A stretch of 64,000 nucleotides of DNA from assembly GCF_052324685.1 (NCBI RefSeq), contig NC_135220.1, positions 3,345,216 to 3,409,215 of the forward strand, written 5' to 3'. Position 1 is the stretch's first letter. Each line of letters opens with the position of its first letter. A program made the translations under genes and the position numbers. Shown here piece by piece: positions 12,457 through 31,366 of the stretch. Below the pieces are notes generated by a model. That model was not told the origin of the DNA, did not search any database, and saw only the letters and a list, made by a program, of their open reading frames with translations. The DNA comes from Brachyhypopomus gauderio. Lineage: Eukaryota > Chordata > Actinopteri > Gymnotiformes > Hypopomidae.

Positions 12457-12543
<87 letters not shown>
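12457..12543. repeat. (TA)n(TG)n compound microsatellite
   Basis: About 60 bp of pure TA followed by about 27 bp of TG. The TA part can extrude a cruciform and is a likely site of length polymorphism. Confidence 0.97.
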
Positions 12544-12544
<1 letters not shown>

Positions 12545-14187
12545 AGAGAACGTTGCAGTTTCCCCTGTGGTTTTCCTGTGAATTTTGTGTAGAAAATTAC
12601 CCTGTCAGTCATGGCCTGTTCAGATAGGGCTCGCTGTGGACAATATGACAGCGATGGAGGAGACATTGTTTATGCAAGCAGACATGTATGAGCATTTTAG
12701 CAGCGTCAACGCTGCTTCATCGCCCTTGGAACCACGTCGATTGACTGCTTCATCAAATACCTGCAAAACTTGATGCAGACATGTGAGTGTATGTAGCAAG
12801 AGGACTTAAAAACACGAACCAGATATTCCAGTGGCAGAATCTGAGCAATCCCAACAGAGCCACCAATAAGAAGCAAGAGATCGGGCCCGTTTCGCAGTTG
12901 CCTAGCAACACTTGAACAAAATTTGAAACGATTTAGTTGGCCACATGCTGGTTTACAGCGCGAGTACGTTTTCATGCGACAAAACGAAACGTGCAGAGGC
13001 TTCGGCGCACGTGCGGGGGATTCGGCACACGTGCGGGCCTCGTTGGGAGCAGTCGCACACCTTACACTGACAATGAGACGTATGCTGCGGACCTCAAAAA
13101 CAGGCAGAGAGGGTCCGAGCTTGGCTCCTCTCTCCACGGATGTCAGGGCTGCATTGGTGAGCAGCAATCGCAGGAAACATCATTATTCTACAAGGCAGAT
13201 GGGCTTTGCATATTGCATTAGTTCAAAATGAGGGCCATGGGACTTCAGGGTGGCTGAGCAAATAGATTGCACAATCTGATAGCCTGGTGGCTGACGGAAA
13301 AACCAGATCAGGTGAAAAAATATTCTCACGTGTCGATTGTCGTCCGGATTGATTTGCCTATCTAGCTGTCGTCGTGATTTCCAACCTTCTAGCAACAGTG
13401 CTGTTTGTTATGCCTAATGAGGACAGTTGCTAATGTGAAGGCATTTAGAGTCTATTAGCTGCCTTCTCTGTGGAAACACGTTGTCAGGGCAAAGATTCGA
13501 GCAAATCTCATCCCGTGAAAATGCCCTGAAAATGCAACTTACATAATCCACAAGCAACCTAAATCAGTCATTGAGCTTACACATCTGTCCTGTTCTTTAA
13601 ATATGTACGCAGGGAATTACCACCTACAAACTTTACTTACCTCCATTAATGAAGCACATAGGAGCTGATTCAGCAATAGGGGTTTTGCTATTACAGACAT
13701 GCTTCTGTACCAACAATGTACAATCTGTCAATCTCTGCATTCTTAGTTTATAATTTACATATAAACAAGCAACCGGGCTAATCTCATTTACACCTCAGAT
13801 GGCAGGTTGGAGCTGAAACACAAAAATCAACAATGGTCGCAGAAAATAAGCAAAAAGAACATGTGGTTTGCAAAAATCCTGCATTTCTGCATGTACATGC
13901 TATATCACTATATCATCAGTGCTATACACAATCCATCAAGTATAATGGAACCGAGTAAGAAATCTCAGCCTGCTGGTCATGTGTGGGGTCTGCGGCTCTG
14001 GGAACAAACACTCCAAACTTCTTAAATATATTGCAGCCGTTCCATTGCAGGGTCACATGCACATCTCCTCCTACTTAATGTGGTGCTGATTAGGTGACCA
14101 ACTGAAGCAAATCTTGTTTAAGCAACTATGTGAATGACTGGTGGAGAGCATGCCAGGATGCATGATGGCTGGGATTGAAAATCGATC

Positions 14188-14508
14188 GGGGTTATTCCAC
14201 CAAATAAGGATTTCTGAACTCCTAATTTAAAACATTACTATTGTGCTGTTTAAAAGTGAAAATGAGCTTGTATTCTTTGAATTACTGGTGGTCTGAAAAA
14301 ACATTCTTTTTGCAATTTTATTTTTATCGCAAACAAATGCTCTAAATGAAAACATTTTCATTAAGAATTTGGGAGAAACGTTGTCGGTTGTTTTTAGAAT
14401 AACTCAGGAATGTTCATTTTAGTCAGTTCATTTTTAGACCTCTGTATAGTAAAACCAGACAAATCGATCACATTTAAATGGTCTGGTAATTTTTTCCCAG
14501 AGATGTAT
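14188..14508. repeat. Dispersed fish repeat starting GGGGTTATTCCACC
   Basis: The words GGGGTTATTCCACCAAATA, GATTTCTGAACTC, AATGCTCTAAATG, GAATTTGGGAGAAA and the end TTTTTTCCCAGAGATGTA occur in the order I recall from a widespread non-coding teleost repeat. The copy is diverged. The element class cannot be determined from the sequence alone. Confidence 0.5.
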
Positions 14509-15764
14509 GAGTGTGGTTCAGAGGTTGAAAAGCAGACCCTAGTAATTCACAAGTGTGTTACTCGGTCTCAGCAGGGGTATAAACGTACCCTTTTTTCCAC
14601 AGCCCATGACCAGAGGGAGCACCAGCCAGATGGAAGTCACAGTGCTAAATTTTGTGTCGTATCATTAGTAGGTTAGTTCACCCCTCATTGGTCTGCCATC
14701 TGCTACCATTTCTGCTCTTCTGCTCAGAGCCAAGGCATGACAGTGGATGTCAAATCTACACTACTGTGACCCAAATCTTCCACAGGAGCTGTTTCCCTGA
14801 GAACTACCAAACGAAATGCTTCAGTTTCACTTGCCAATATGTCCAAATAAGGAGTTATAGAATTTGCCATGTTAGAGAATTGGCTATTTAACTATATTAT
14901 CTACACAGATGTCTACATATGTATGATGTCAATTAGAGCAAAATATTAAATACAAAACATACATCACAAAGGGACATGTTTAGTTTTTAGGACATGTAAG
15001 TTTGAAATGGACGGAAGGCTCTAGGAGAATAGATTAAATCAAGCCAAGTTTATTCGCCAGGTAGAATTCTAATGTTTGTCTTCAGATGACGCACGCGTTC
15101 AAGAGCGAGCCTCAGGACAAATCTCCGACGTGCGTGAGCACAGCAGCCCGTCCATTCGTCTACGGGAGGCGCCTGAGTGAGTTCTTCAGGAGAACTCGCC
15201 GACTAGTCACTGAATTTCATCTTTATAAATCTTAGAAGAAAATAATCTAAGAATTAGTGTTTCTCCCTACTATTATATTTATCTTGGGTGTATATTTAGC
15301 ATATATTTCAACCTTCAATGCGTTATTATTGGAAGTGGTCTGGTGAGTGGGTCCATGGGTCAAGGTGTCAGGTTCCTTTAGAATCATATAAATCCCGAGA
15401 GACACATAAACATACATGACAAATGAAAGTACGACCGCGTGAGTAATTTCGTGCTGCAATTTTAGTCAAATGTAAGTTTTTGAAAAGGTAATGATGGGCT
15501 AAATCCGAAGATAAAAATGTAAGCAGGACGCGTGTGACGTTGGCGAATTTTTGCGTTTTTTGGCTGCAATTCCTTGGTCGTCACAAGAATTGTTCACGGC
15601 AGCGGACCGTCATATAACTGTTTTGTGCATATAAACAATATTAAAGAAAATGCTGAACTTATAAATTTGTTATTTCCATAATATCCACATAAAATATCCA
15701 TATGTTTACGTTTGCCTGGAGAATAGTCTGTGGTGTGTGCAGTGAAATAGACCAGAGAGAGATA

Positions 15765-15813
<49 letters not shown>

Positions 15814-17191
15814 AGTGAGTGAGTGAGTGAGTGAGTGAGAAAGAGAGAGAGAGAGAGAAGCTGAGGGATCGACTTTCAGATGACATTGACGCTATGTAGA
15901 TGCGAGTTGGGAATTGTGTTCCCCTCAATGTTCCTGTCTGTTGATGTTGGAAGTCGCAGGAGAAGAAGCAGCACCTTTTCGGCTGGATTCATCACCTTCG
16001 TTAGCACTGCTCGCTTCTGGACAGCTCCCCACAGCCAGACGTTCGGACTGCTTCTCTCTGGATCATTTGGGATTTTTTTCAAATATTTTGATGGAAATAA
16101 ACAACATTTATGTTCCAAGTAAAACTGGAAGTTTTCAACTTCGGGAGGAATCTACGGATACCTCATTGCACAGCTCGCAGCAACCAACTAACCCTTTCTG
16201 TAAGAGCTGAAAGTAGATGTTTATTTATGTTTATTGTTTGTTTGTTGTTGTATATGCATATTTTAGTGGCAGTAACTGACACATTTAAATGTATCGTTAT
16301 CAAATTTATTAAGGCACTGCACTGTTCCATTATGTATTTTTGATTGTTAACAATTTCATAATCATAAAGCCTAGCTCGCAACGTGAGCGCACTTTGTTAG
16401 GACTGGTTAAGTGACTTCCGACGTTGTTACCTTTTTCTTTTTGTTCTAAATGTTTTTACGATATGGTCTGTCCAGTCTGTTCATTGTGACACACAAAGGG
16501 TTAGAGAGCACATTCTGGCGCGACAGTCTTTGCGCACAGGGCATGTGTGTCCGCAACCCGAACAGCGTCTCTCTTCTGCGTGTAATCATCGCTCAAATCT
16601 TACATACTCCCTGAATACACTCCACTACAACATTCATTGCTGTTTCAGATAGTTTATCGCGCACGTAAGGAATTCTAGTAACTATAGGAAACTGTGAAAT
16701 GCACATGTTTTTGTCGCTTTTACAGTGCTCAGTTTACGTTGAAATTTGAACACTTGAATTTAAAACGTGGTTGTAAATAAAGTAATAAATAAGAAATAAA
16801 CAAGTAGATTTCAGATAAACGTATATCAGACATATATTACACGTGGTATGCATTTGGAATCTATTCATTGCCGTTATTTTGTGTGTCAATTATATAACAT
16901 TGGAGTAGTTAGAATTGTCAGGTTTTTGTTTTGTCTTGTTTTGTTTTATTTAAACAAAAAGGCTGTGACAATATAACCTGGTGGCTACGTCATGATGGCT
17001 AATGAGCAAAAACACTGAAAACGAACCATAATTAGTGGTTGTTAATTATCACAGTAGCGGTGAGGCGAGATCTATGAAAGAGCACTTCGCCTTTAGAGAT
17101 CTGTATGGAGACGTTAATTGTCTCGGTATTCAAGACAGCAGCCAGCTAGAAGAAAGAGTGGGGGAGTAATAATATAATTTCCTGTTTTCAG
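14509..17191. other. Upstream region of slc6a1 (promoter and 5' exons not resolved)
   Basis: This region must hold the promoter and any untranslated first exons of slc6a1, because the coding exon at 17350 is preceded by a good acceptor. I cannot identify the first exon with confidence. CpG-rich patches occur at 15085-15200 and 16500-16600. A (CT)n(GT)n(GAGT)n(GA)n compound repeat lies at 15767-15858. The minus-strand frame there is a repeat artefact. Confidence 0.4.
15767..15858. repeat. Compound (CT)(GT)(GAGT)(GA) microsatellite
   Basis: Successive runs: CT at 15767-15798, GT to about 15812, GAGT to about 15838, then GA to 15858. Polypurine/polypyrimidine tracts like the first and last can form triplex DNA. 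Confidence 0.95.
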
Positions 17192-17349
17192 GTTAACGGA
17201 AACTCGCGAGCTGTCTGACGTTGCGGTCTCGGCCCAGTTTGGTTCAGTTGGTTCAAGCGTTTGCCAAAAAAACCGCGAAGCTGCTGTCTACGTGGACCGG
17301 TGCTGAAGTGGTGCGTCCAGCGGCCAGGACCTCTGCTAGACCCAGAGAC
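17192..17349 (+). other. slc6a1: slc6a1 5' UTR part of first coding exon
   Basis: A pyrimidine tract and acceptor (CCTGTTTTCAG, ending 17191) precede the start codon, so the coding exon probably begins at 17192 with about 158 bp of 5' leader. The frame is open upstream of the ATG, but this leader has no family similarity. The ATG at 17350 gives MATNG, the normal GAT-1 start. An upstream non-coding exon is therefore implied. Confidence 0.55.
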
Positions 17350-24256
<6,907 letters not shown>

Positions 24257-26285
24257 AGCCCTCCAGGCAAGAGCAATCAAAGACGAACAATGCAGAGCAC
24301 TTCCATGCTTATACAATAACAGATATCATCTACCTCCAGGGGCCAATCATGATCGAATACAATCTTTTAAAAAAAATAAAGAAAAAAGTACGTGTGATAG
24401 TTTGACTTTCATGTTTGTAAAACATTCCAGGCTCTGTGGAGCTCTGGTAGGTGTGATAAGCATAAAGTCAACGTGTGTCAAAAGAAAATACCGGTATCCT
24501 GACAAAAATATTCCATTATACTCTGTGTGACTGAAGCTGTCACTTACGTGTTAATACTGTGAGTCGAGTTAAAACGCAGCATATTGTTTCTGAGAGTTTG
24601 TTTGGCTCAGGAGCAACCTGAAGGAGTCCCCTTGTTTGGAACAAAAGAAGTGTTTTTGGGTCACTGGAAATGCCTCTCGTTACTACTCCAAAACAACTGA
24701 AAAATAGCAACCGAGCTCATGCCTCCATCTTGAAGGAGGTTATTACAATCGAGTACGAAGCACGAAGCAGTCAGGAGCAGGCCGGCCCTCGGGTGACCCA
24801 CTATCTCTCAAAGTTTTGTTAGAGAGACTGTTACTATTTTCTTTTTCTGGAAGAAAAAAAAAAGAAAAAAGTTGTATGTGATTAAAGGCATTTTTAGAAT
24901 TCTTTTTAGGATGTTTTGTACACGTAATATTGTGATTGAGGACCAAAATCACAGACAGACTAAAGCAAAAACTTATCTATGCCATGCAGTGTAAGGGTTG
25001 GAGACGACAGGGTACACGAGAGTGGGACGTGAAGAGGAAAACTAAGAAAAATTGCAGCACAGATTTATTGTATCAGCGTCCACCCAATAAGCAGAGCCAC
25101 TCCTGTTTACACATCTACACGTATTATCAGGAACATGGGCAGAAGCCACTTGACTTCCTTGCAAAAGAAGCACTGGTTGCCAGTGTGTTTCTACACAGGG
25201 AACAGGCTGTAAGCAAAATGTGGAATCTGGTTAGATGAAAGAGTTGCAAAATGTCATCAAGGAAAGTAATTTCAACCAAACAGTTTCAACCAAATTTCAA
25301 TGTATTGCCAAGTTTCAAGCTAATATTTCTGAACAGAGCTGGTAAGCCCAGATGGGAGGTTTTGATTTTTTTTTTTTGTTGAATGGTTCAGGACCAAACG
25401 GTGATAAACAGATTGCATGACTGTGCAGATGTAGTTAATCCATGTGCCAAAATGCTAGACCATATCTGTGATCAAAACGAAAAGACAAAAAACGCAAAAG
25501 CACCTTTGAAGTGTTGTATCATGACAGTTTACAAGAAGATGTGTTGACAGCATATTTTGGAAAAGCACATAAGTAGAATTTCAGAGTATTAGACTGTAAA
25601 CAAAGTGTGTTTTGCTCTGTAACATTTTGTTTCTATCTCAACTTTGAAAGCACAAGGCTTCAAGTCCCAGTGCAAAGATGGAGAATATTACATTACAGAC
25701 TTGGTGTACTCCATGTTGTGACTGAGTCTACAGAGCATTGTTATGGCGTGTTAGGACAATGATAAAGTGATAGTTTGTATCTCTGGCAGCTACATGTAAA
25801 ATGCATTTGGTCATTAAAAAAATGTTTACTCTGAAAAGAAAAGCACCTATTTAATGTGAAACGGCTATGTCCTGTGAAATTTGTACAAACATTATTTTAC
25901 CACAGTTTTATCTTGGAACTTTGTTGTAAAACTGTGCTGTGTAAAACATGTAACTGTGAATGTCTGTATTACATTTGAGGTTATTGTCTAAATGTTGAAA
26001 ATTAAAAAAATAATTGCTGTTTTCTGCAATAATATTTTGATCTCAGAAACTGAAGCACATATCTCATGGAAATTAAGAGAAGTGACAATGACTATAAAAA
26101 TTAATATAACGGATAGAATTTATGTCTAGTAAGAAATAATATTGTTTTGTATATTTTTAACTATTAATCTGCCTACAAAATAATATATATACAGGATATG
26201 TATTTAAATGGTGTCATATATAAAGCACGATTGTCATGTAATTAAGAAAATATACAAATAAAGATTATTAAAAATATTTGTTTAA
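24257..26285 (+). other. slc6a1: Probable slc6a1 3' UTR
   Basis: Sequence after the TAG stop is AT-rich and lacks repeats or exons. AATAAA signals occur at 24375-24380 and 26257-26262. The second, followed by T-rich sequence, would give a UTR of about 2 kb. Both sites may be used. The end is inferred from the signals, not from transcript evidence. Confidence 0.5.
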
Positions 26286-26497
26286 TGTGTTTTGGCATTC
26301 TTTGACTGTAAATATGTAAATATACTCTTTGACCCATGACTGTAAATATGTCAAGAAGTTTAACCATGGTTCTGTCTCAAGTGATGGTTCTGTTTCAAAC
26401 CATGGTTCTGTTTCTAATGGTGGTTCTTCAGAAGTAAGAAGAAGAAACCTCATAATCACATTCGATTGAGATGGTAATGATGAGGGCGTCCGGGGTA

Positions 26498-26822
26498 CAG
26501 GTGTGGTATATTCATCAAGGTTCAGGTGTGGTATATTCATCAAGGTTCAGGTGTGGTATATTCATCAAGGTTCAGGTGTGGTTCATTCATCAAGGTTCAG
26601 GTGTGGTATATTCATCAAGGTTCAGGTGTGGTATATTCATCAAGGTTCAGGTGTGGTATATTCATCAAGGTTCAGGTGTGGTATATTCATCAAGGTTCAG
26701 GTGTGGTATATTCATCAAGGTTCAGGTGTGGTATATTCATCAAGGTTCAGGTGTGGTATATTCATCAAGGTTCAGGTGTGGTATATTCATCAAGGTTCAG
26801 GTGTGGTTCATTCATCAAGGTT
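26498..26822. repeat. 25 bp minisatellite
   Basis: Thirteen direct copies of AGGTGTGGTATATTCATCAA plus GGTTC (25 bp). Two or three copies have TTCATTC in place of TATATTC. It starts about 215 bp beyond the last slc6a1 poly(A) signal. The three overlapping plus-strand frames are artefacts. Confidence 0.96.
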
Positions 26823-28395
26823 GTGGTTTACCCTTCCAGTTCACATTCTTTATAAACACACACTCATACATAGCCGTCTCATTACTGCAAAGGCTGTCAG
26901 AAGATGCATGGGTAGTGTAAACAGTAGAAGTACACATTCACACTGATGTGAATTGTAGAAACACAAATACCTTAAAATAGACTTCACACATGCACACACA
27001 AATTCTATTTTTGACAAACATGCCCTGTGCACAGTTCTGTGTTGTTGCCGTGGGTAACCAAACAGAAAAAAAGGAGTGTCTGTGGAGGAGGACTCTAAGC
27101 AAAACGCAAGATCCAAAATGTCCAAAATGCACGCTTGAATATGACATCACACATACACACACGCAAAATGTGGCCTGGATAAGCAATTATTGTGTCACGG
27201 TCTGAGTGTGAGCTGCGTCCAGGTTTGAAGAGTCTCCCTGTGCAACCACAGCGTCAATCATCATCACTATGTAAATGTCAGCACTGCCAGCAAACCTATT
27301 TACAGACGCTGTTCAGACGTTCGACTTCGCAATTCATTCACTCTAGCAGAATGACTTTGAACAAATTAATTAGTTCATGCTGGACCACAAACACAAACAA
27401 ACAAAAACCACAGATAATGTCCAGCATAATTCTTTGGTAGATATTTTGGTAGAGACTGTAAAGCTGGATTATTGCAAACAAAATAAATAGTAAATAAAAC
27501 AAAACACCCCTGTTTCCAGTGTCCCCAGCAGACACACACACTGGGACTGAGAGTGTGGACATTGCGGGGGAGAGGCGTCTGAGCTGGGGGAGCTTTCAGC
27601 CTTTCTTAGCCCACTAAGGCCGCTGAGCGCTGCCTGGAGCACAGCCTTAGGAGAAGACACCGCAGCCCTACAATACCGTTCAGCAGGGGACAACCTAGCA
27701 CAGCATCGCCTATGTGTGTATACTCACACACACACCATGGCACGCCATGATTTATTCTTGTAGTGCATACATTTAGCCACTGAAATGAATTTAGGTCATC
27801 TTTTACTTTCACAGCCTTTGGGTATTTAAACAATAACTACAGCTGTAAACCACAGGTCGTTTATAGTTTAGTAGAAAAGGATGACAAAGCATAGTTCCTC
27901 TTGTAGCCACTTGGCATGGCCAGTGTGTCTGTGTAATGTCCCCAGCTTTACCGTTGGTTGTTCGGGTCTTTGATTGGCCATTGCTTTGTGCTCCAGTCAA
28001 TCTTCCTTCTCTAGTCTTTGTGGTCAAACTTGTGTGAGTCCCCTGAAAAAATTGTTTAAAAAAATAATTAACATTGTTTAAAAAAATGTTTGGGTATAAA
28101 TCTAATTTCCATAAAATTATTCCACCTGCATCTGAGTAAATTAAACTCAATTTCTTCTTTATTCAGACCACAGAGCAGAGAAAAATCCTGTTGAATGATT
28201 ATTACGACTATTATTTCAAAGATTAGCTAGGACACTTGCGTTTCAACTATTCCAAAGTCAGACAGGTTAAATGGTCAAATGAACAAGTACCAACCATCCT
28301 ATTGAACATCCTACTGGGTATAAGCTCCAGTTCTTCAGCTGGAACATTCAGCAGAACTTCAGTAGAACAACTTCAGCAAGGTTCTCCTCCTCATC
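26823..28395. other. Gene-free stretch
   Basis: No exon, transposon end or RNA gene is recognised on either strand. Confidence 0.5.
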
Positions 28396-28600
28396 AATCA
28401 ATCAAACTTTATTTATATAGTGCTTTTTACAACAGTTGTTGTCACAAAGCAGCTTTACAAGTGCCGAGTCCTAGCCCCCAGTGAGCAAGCCAAGGGTGAC
28501 AGTGGCAAGGAAAAACTCCCTAGTTTTTTGCATGAGGAAGAAACCTTGAGAGGAACCAAGACTCAGGGGGGAACCCATCCTCCTCTGTCTCTTCTGGTTC
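28396..28600 (+). repeat. Dispersed otophysan repeat (TTTATTTATATAGTGC type)
   Basis: The series AAACTTTATTTATATAGTGC, TGTTGTCACAAAGCAGCTTT, CAGTGAGCAAGCCAAGGGTG, GGAAAAACTCCCT and GAAACCTTGAGAGGAACCAA is a well-known repeat seen many times in carp, characin and catfish genomes. It supports the host assignment. The element class is not evident from the sequence. The 86-codon frame across it is spurious. Confidence 0.7.
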
Positions 28601-29015
28601 TGTGTCTCCTCAAATTTTGTTTAAAAAAAAAGGATCATAATATAAAAGATAGCTTGCTGGTAAATGAAATTAGCTATTAATACTGGTAAACTACATTACA
28701 TTTAGGTCCTTGTAAATACTGTTGGTATGATGTAGCTAATTTACAAACATATGCCTAGATTACTGTAAAGAAAAAAAACAAAAATGCTTCTTTGTTACTT
28801 ATGCACTAATTGCTAACACTATGGCACACCCACAGAGGACATGGCATAACATGATGCTCTGTATGAGATATGCTTAAGGATGTTGTGCTGAGTTGTGCTC
28901 GGCCTCTCTTTGAATAAAGATCATTGCTAATTAGAATAATTTATACTATTTATGACATGACATCGCATTGTGTTGTAGTAAAGTATCGATGTCAGCTGAT
29001 GAGAACACATTAAGG
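28601..29015. other. Gene-free AT-rich stretch
   Basis: Nothing recognisable is seen apart from A-tracts. Confidence 0.5.
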
Positions 29016-29136
29016 CAGGGGTGGGCAATTAATTTTTACAAGGGGCCACATGAGAAACCTGAATTGTGTCAGAGGGCCACACAAATGAAAAATGACGCAC
29101 AACGGGCCGGATGTGGCCATAGTTTGCCCAGGTCTG
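29016..29136. mobile_element. hAT-type MITE, 121 bp, with 8 bp target duplication
   Basis: The element starts CAGGGGTGGGCAATTA and ends TTTGCCCAGGTCTG, giving imperfect inverted ends (CAGGGGTGGGCAA versus CAGACCTGGGCAAA). It is flanked on both sides by the identical 8 bp CATTAAGG (29008-29015 and 29137-29144). An 8 bp duplication with CA...TG ends is diagnostic for hAT transposons. The internal GGGCCGGATGTGGCC matches a MITE family common in vertebrates. Confidence 0.9.
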
Positions 29137-29144
29137 CATTAAGG

Positions 29145-31013
29145 GAATGTCAGTTCAAATTGTCAAATTGTCATTACAATGGTTCCTACACCTCCCAAAA
29201 CAAGAGTTTCAGATTTGTCTAACTAGAGTGTCTGTCGGTTTCCAGAGAAACAGGATGTGCCAGATAGAGGTCTTTCCCCAGCTGCACGGGTAAAGTGCTT
29301 TAGAGATGTCAGGAATGCATGTTGGAAGCAGTGGACTTGATTCATTGTTGTTATGTTCGGTTTATTCATACACACCTGACTAAGGCACGCCATGGCTTTG
29401 TTGCTATGTTGAAAAAAAAAACAGACTCTGAGCCTCAAAAGAAAGCTCCAAGCCCAAAAATATCATCATATGCAAAATGGTTTCCTTGAATGACTGAAGG
29501 AACACGTTTATTTTCATTAGAGGCCCCTCCGCAGTGACCTTCTGAGCGCTAGGGTCTGTCATCGCATGTCAGAGCTCATCACATCCCTGTGCTGTTCCAA
29601 AGCCTTAGTGAGGAGCCAGAGCTGTTTACAGTGCAGATGGACCACTGCACCCTAGGCAGACATCACTGGGTAAGGAACCACGAAGCAGAAATGTGTGGCA
29701 TTCTAAACACAGAGAGTTAGAATAAGGAGGCACTAGTGATTTCAACACCTTAAAGCACAATGTGGTATTTGTTGAAATACGGTATTCTGTAAGAAACATG
29801 GTGCTCTTGTCAGCTCAGACAGGTTTTCCTACCGTGCTGCACATTTTGGCAGGACTGTATTTTGGGCTTATATGGTGAAAAATACGTGAAAAATGGGGAA
29901 AGTGGAAATACGTTGTGTCATTTTTGCCAGTTGTGCATTTACTGTTCGCAGACTTCAGATCTGAGGTGGTCCATACCCTCATTGCAGTACTTACATTAAG
30001 GTAAAGGACAAGACATAATGGTACAGACAGCAGGGGTTCAGAGCACATGGTAGAACAGAATGTCTCATCCCCTTTGGGGGGCTGGGAAAGAATGCTGATC
30101 CAAATACATGCAAATGAGCATGCATATGAGAGTGTATATGCATATGCAAATATACTTGCATATCTAAATGACCAGGGTCATGTTTACAAACATTTACCAC
30201 AAATTTCCTCACAGCTAAATAATTTCTTCAGGTTCTATTTAATGAAAAGAATCACACACACTAACGTAACCTTTGTGCAACTGAGTGCAGACCAAGTGGA
30301 ATGTGGAATGCACAATGTGGAATGCACACAAACATATTTGCTAAAAAGTAGATGAACAATTGTGTTGGCATGCCTGATTTGTCCTTGCTGTCATTGTGTC
30401 TTCAGGCTCTGTTCTGTGATGGGTGACCCAGGTGACCCAGGTCTGGCCCAGGATCTCCCCTCTGAGCAGGAACCCTGGCTGGATATCAGAGATATCATAT
30501 ATATCTACACATATATACACAACCACAACCAGTTGAGTCCTTACTCAGTACAAGTAAGAATTTTCTAGCATTTTTTCACCTTTCCAGTAACAGCCTCTAA
30601 GTACTGCATTTCAGAAGGATGTTGCTTTTTTTATATTCTAAGTATTGCACTACTATACTACATCCCATGGAATTATACAGCCCATATGGTGAGCTGGACG
30701 GAAAATTTGACCCGGCTGGTGCTTTTGTTTGAAGAGCTTGTCACAAAGGGTCCAGTGGGTGAGAGTGGGTGAGAGTGTGTGTGTGTGTGTGGCAGTAGGT
30801 GAGAGAGTGGGTGTGTGAGGGTGTGTGAGTGGGTGAGAGAGTGTGTGTGTGTGTGTGTGGCAGTAGGTGAAGGAGTGGGTGTGTGAGGGTGTGTGGCTGG
30901 GACCAGGTAGGTAGGTACATAGGTACTCTTAAATAACTTCTTGTGCAATATTAGCCTACCTCTCCAATTGTTTTGATAACTGATGTCAGTTCCTGTTGTT
31001 GTTCTTGTGTTCC

Positions 31014-31050
<37 letters not shown>

Positions 31051-31199
31051 CTGAAGTATGACGTGTCAGATTTCGATATAGCCCAGTGCCCTATATTGTG
31101 TGCTGTGTGTGTGGTTGGATCCACACACAGCCTCAGGTGTGATGAAGACTTAGTGAACGGCTGTCAGTCATGAACCCTAGCCCCACCCCGTTTCCCTCA
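29145..31199. other. Gene-free stretch with GT-rich repeats and an octamer cluster
   Basis: No exon is supported. It holds an AT-rich cluster of octamer-like motifs (30100-30165), a GT/GTGAG-rich minisatellite-like tract (30767-30893) and a CA microsatellite (31018-31048). The minus-strand frame at 30673-31044 is read through these repeats. Confidence 0.5.
30108..30163. promoter_or_regulatory. Cluster of octamer (POU-factor) motifs
   Basis: Two perfect ATGCAAAT octamers (30108-30115 and 30144-30151) with ATGCATAT-like and TTGCATAT words between and after them, all within about 56 bp. POU-domain factors bind ATGCAAAT. Whether this is a real enhancer is unknown. Confidence 0.3.
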
Positions 31200-31366
31200 C
31201 ACCACAGGACACTACAACGTCCACATCCACATCCACATTCATGTCCAAGTCTATGTCCACGTCCACATTCACATCCATGTCCACATTCATGTCCACGTCT
31301 ACATCCACTTCTATGTCCACATCCACATTCATGTCCACGTCTACGTCCACGTCCTCCCTGACCTCT
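31200..31366. repeat. TCCACA/TCCATG hexamer-type repeat
   Basis: Degenerate array of 6 bp and 18 bp units such as GTCCACATCCACATTCAT. Frames through it on both strands read as Ser/Thr or Pro/His repeats and are not genes. Confidence 0.9.

Larger units (their letters stand above)
10780..14187. other. Gene-free stretch with microsatellites and CpG-rich patches
   Basis: No exon is supported. It contains a GT repeat (11757-11812), a TA/TG microsatellite (12457-12543), a CpG-containing patch at 12220-12440 with a perfect GC-box palindrome, and another at 12955-13060. These could be regulatory, but nothing in the sequence ties them to a gene. Confidence 0.5.

Noticed and set aside
12923..13231. 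Overlapping frames on both strands in a CpG-containing patch
   Set aside because: No domain, no splice signals in phase, and frames are open on both strands, as expected for GC-rich non-coding DNA.
17221..17349. N-terminal extension of slc6a1 upstream of MATNG
   Set aside because: The frame is open upstream, but the sequence has no similarity to GAT-1, whose normal start is MATNG. It is more likely 5' leader.
26471..26946. Three overlapping repeat-protein frames
   Set aside because: They are readings of the 25 bp minisatellite. All three plus-strand frames are open because the period is not a multiple of three.
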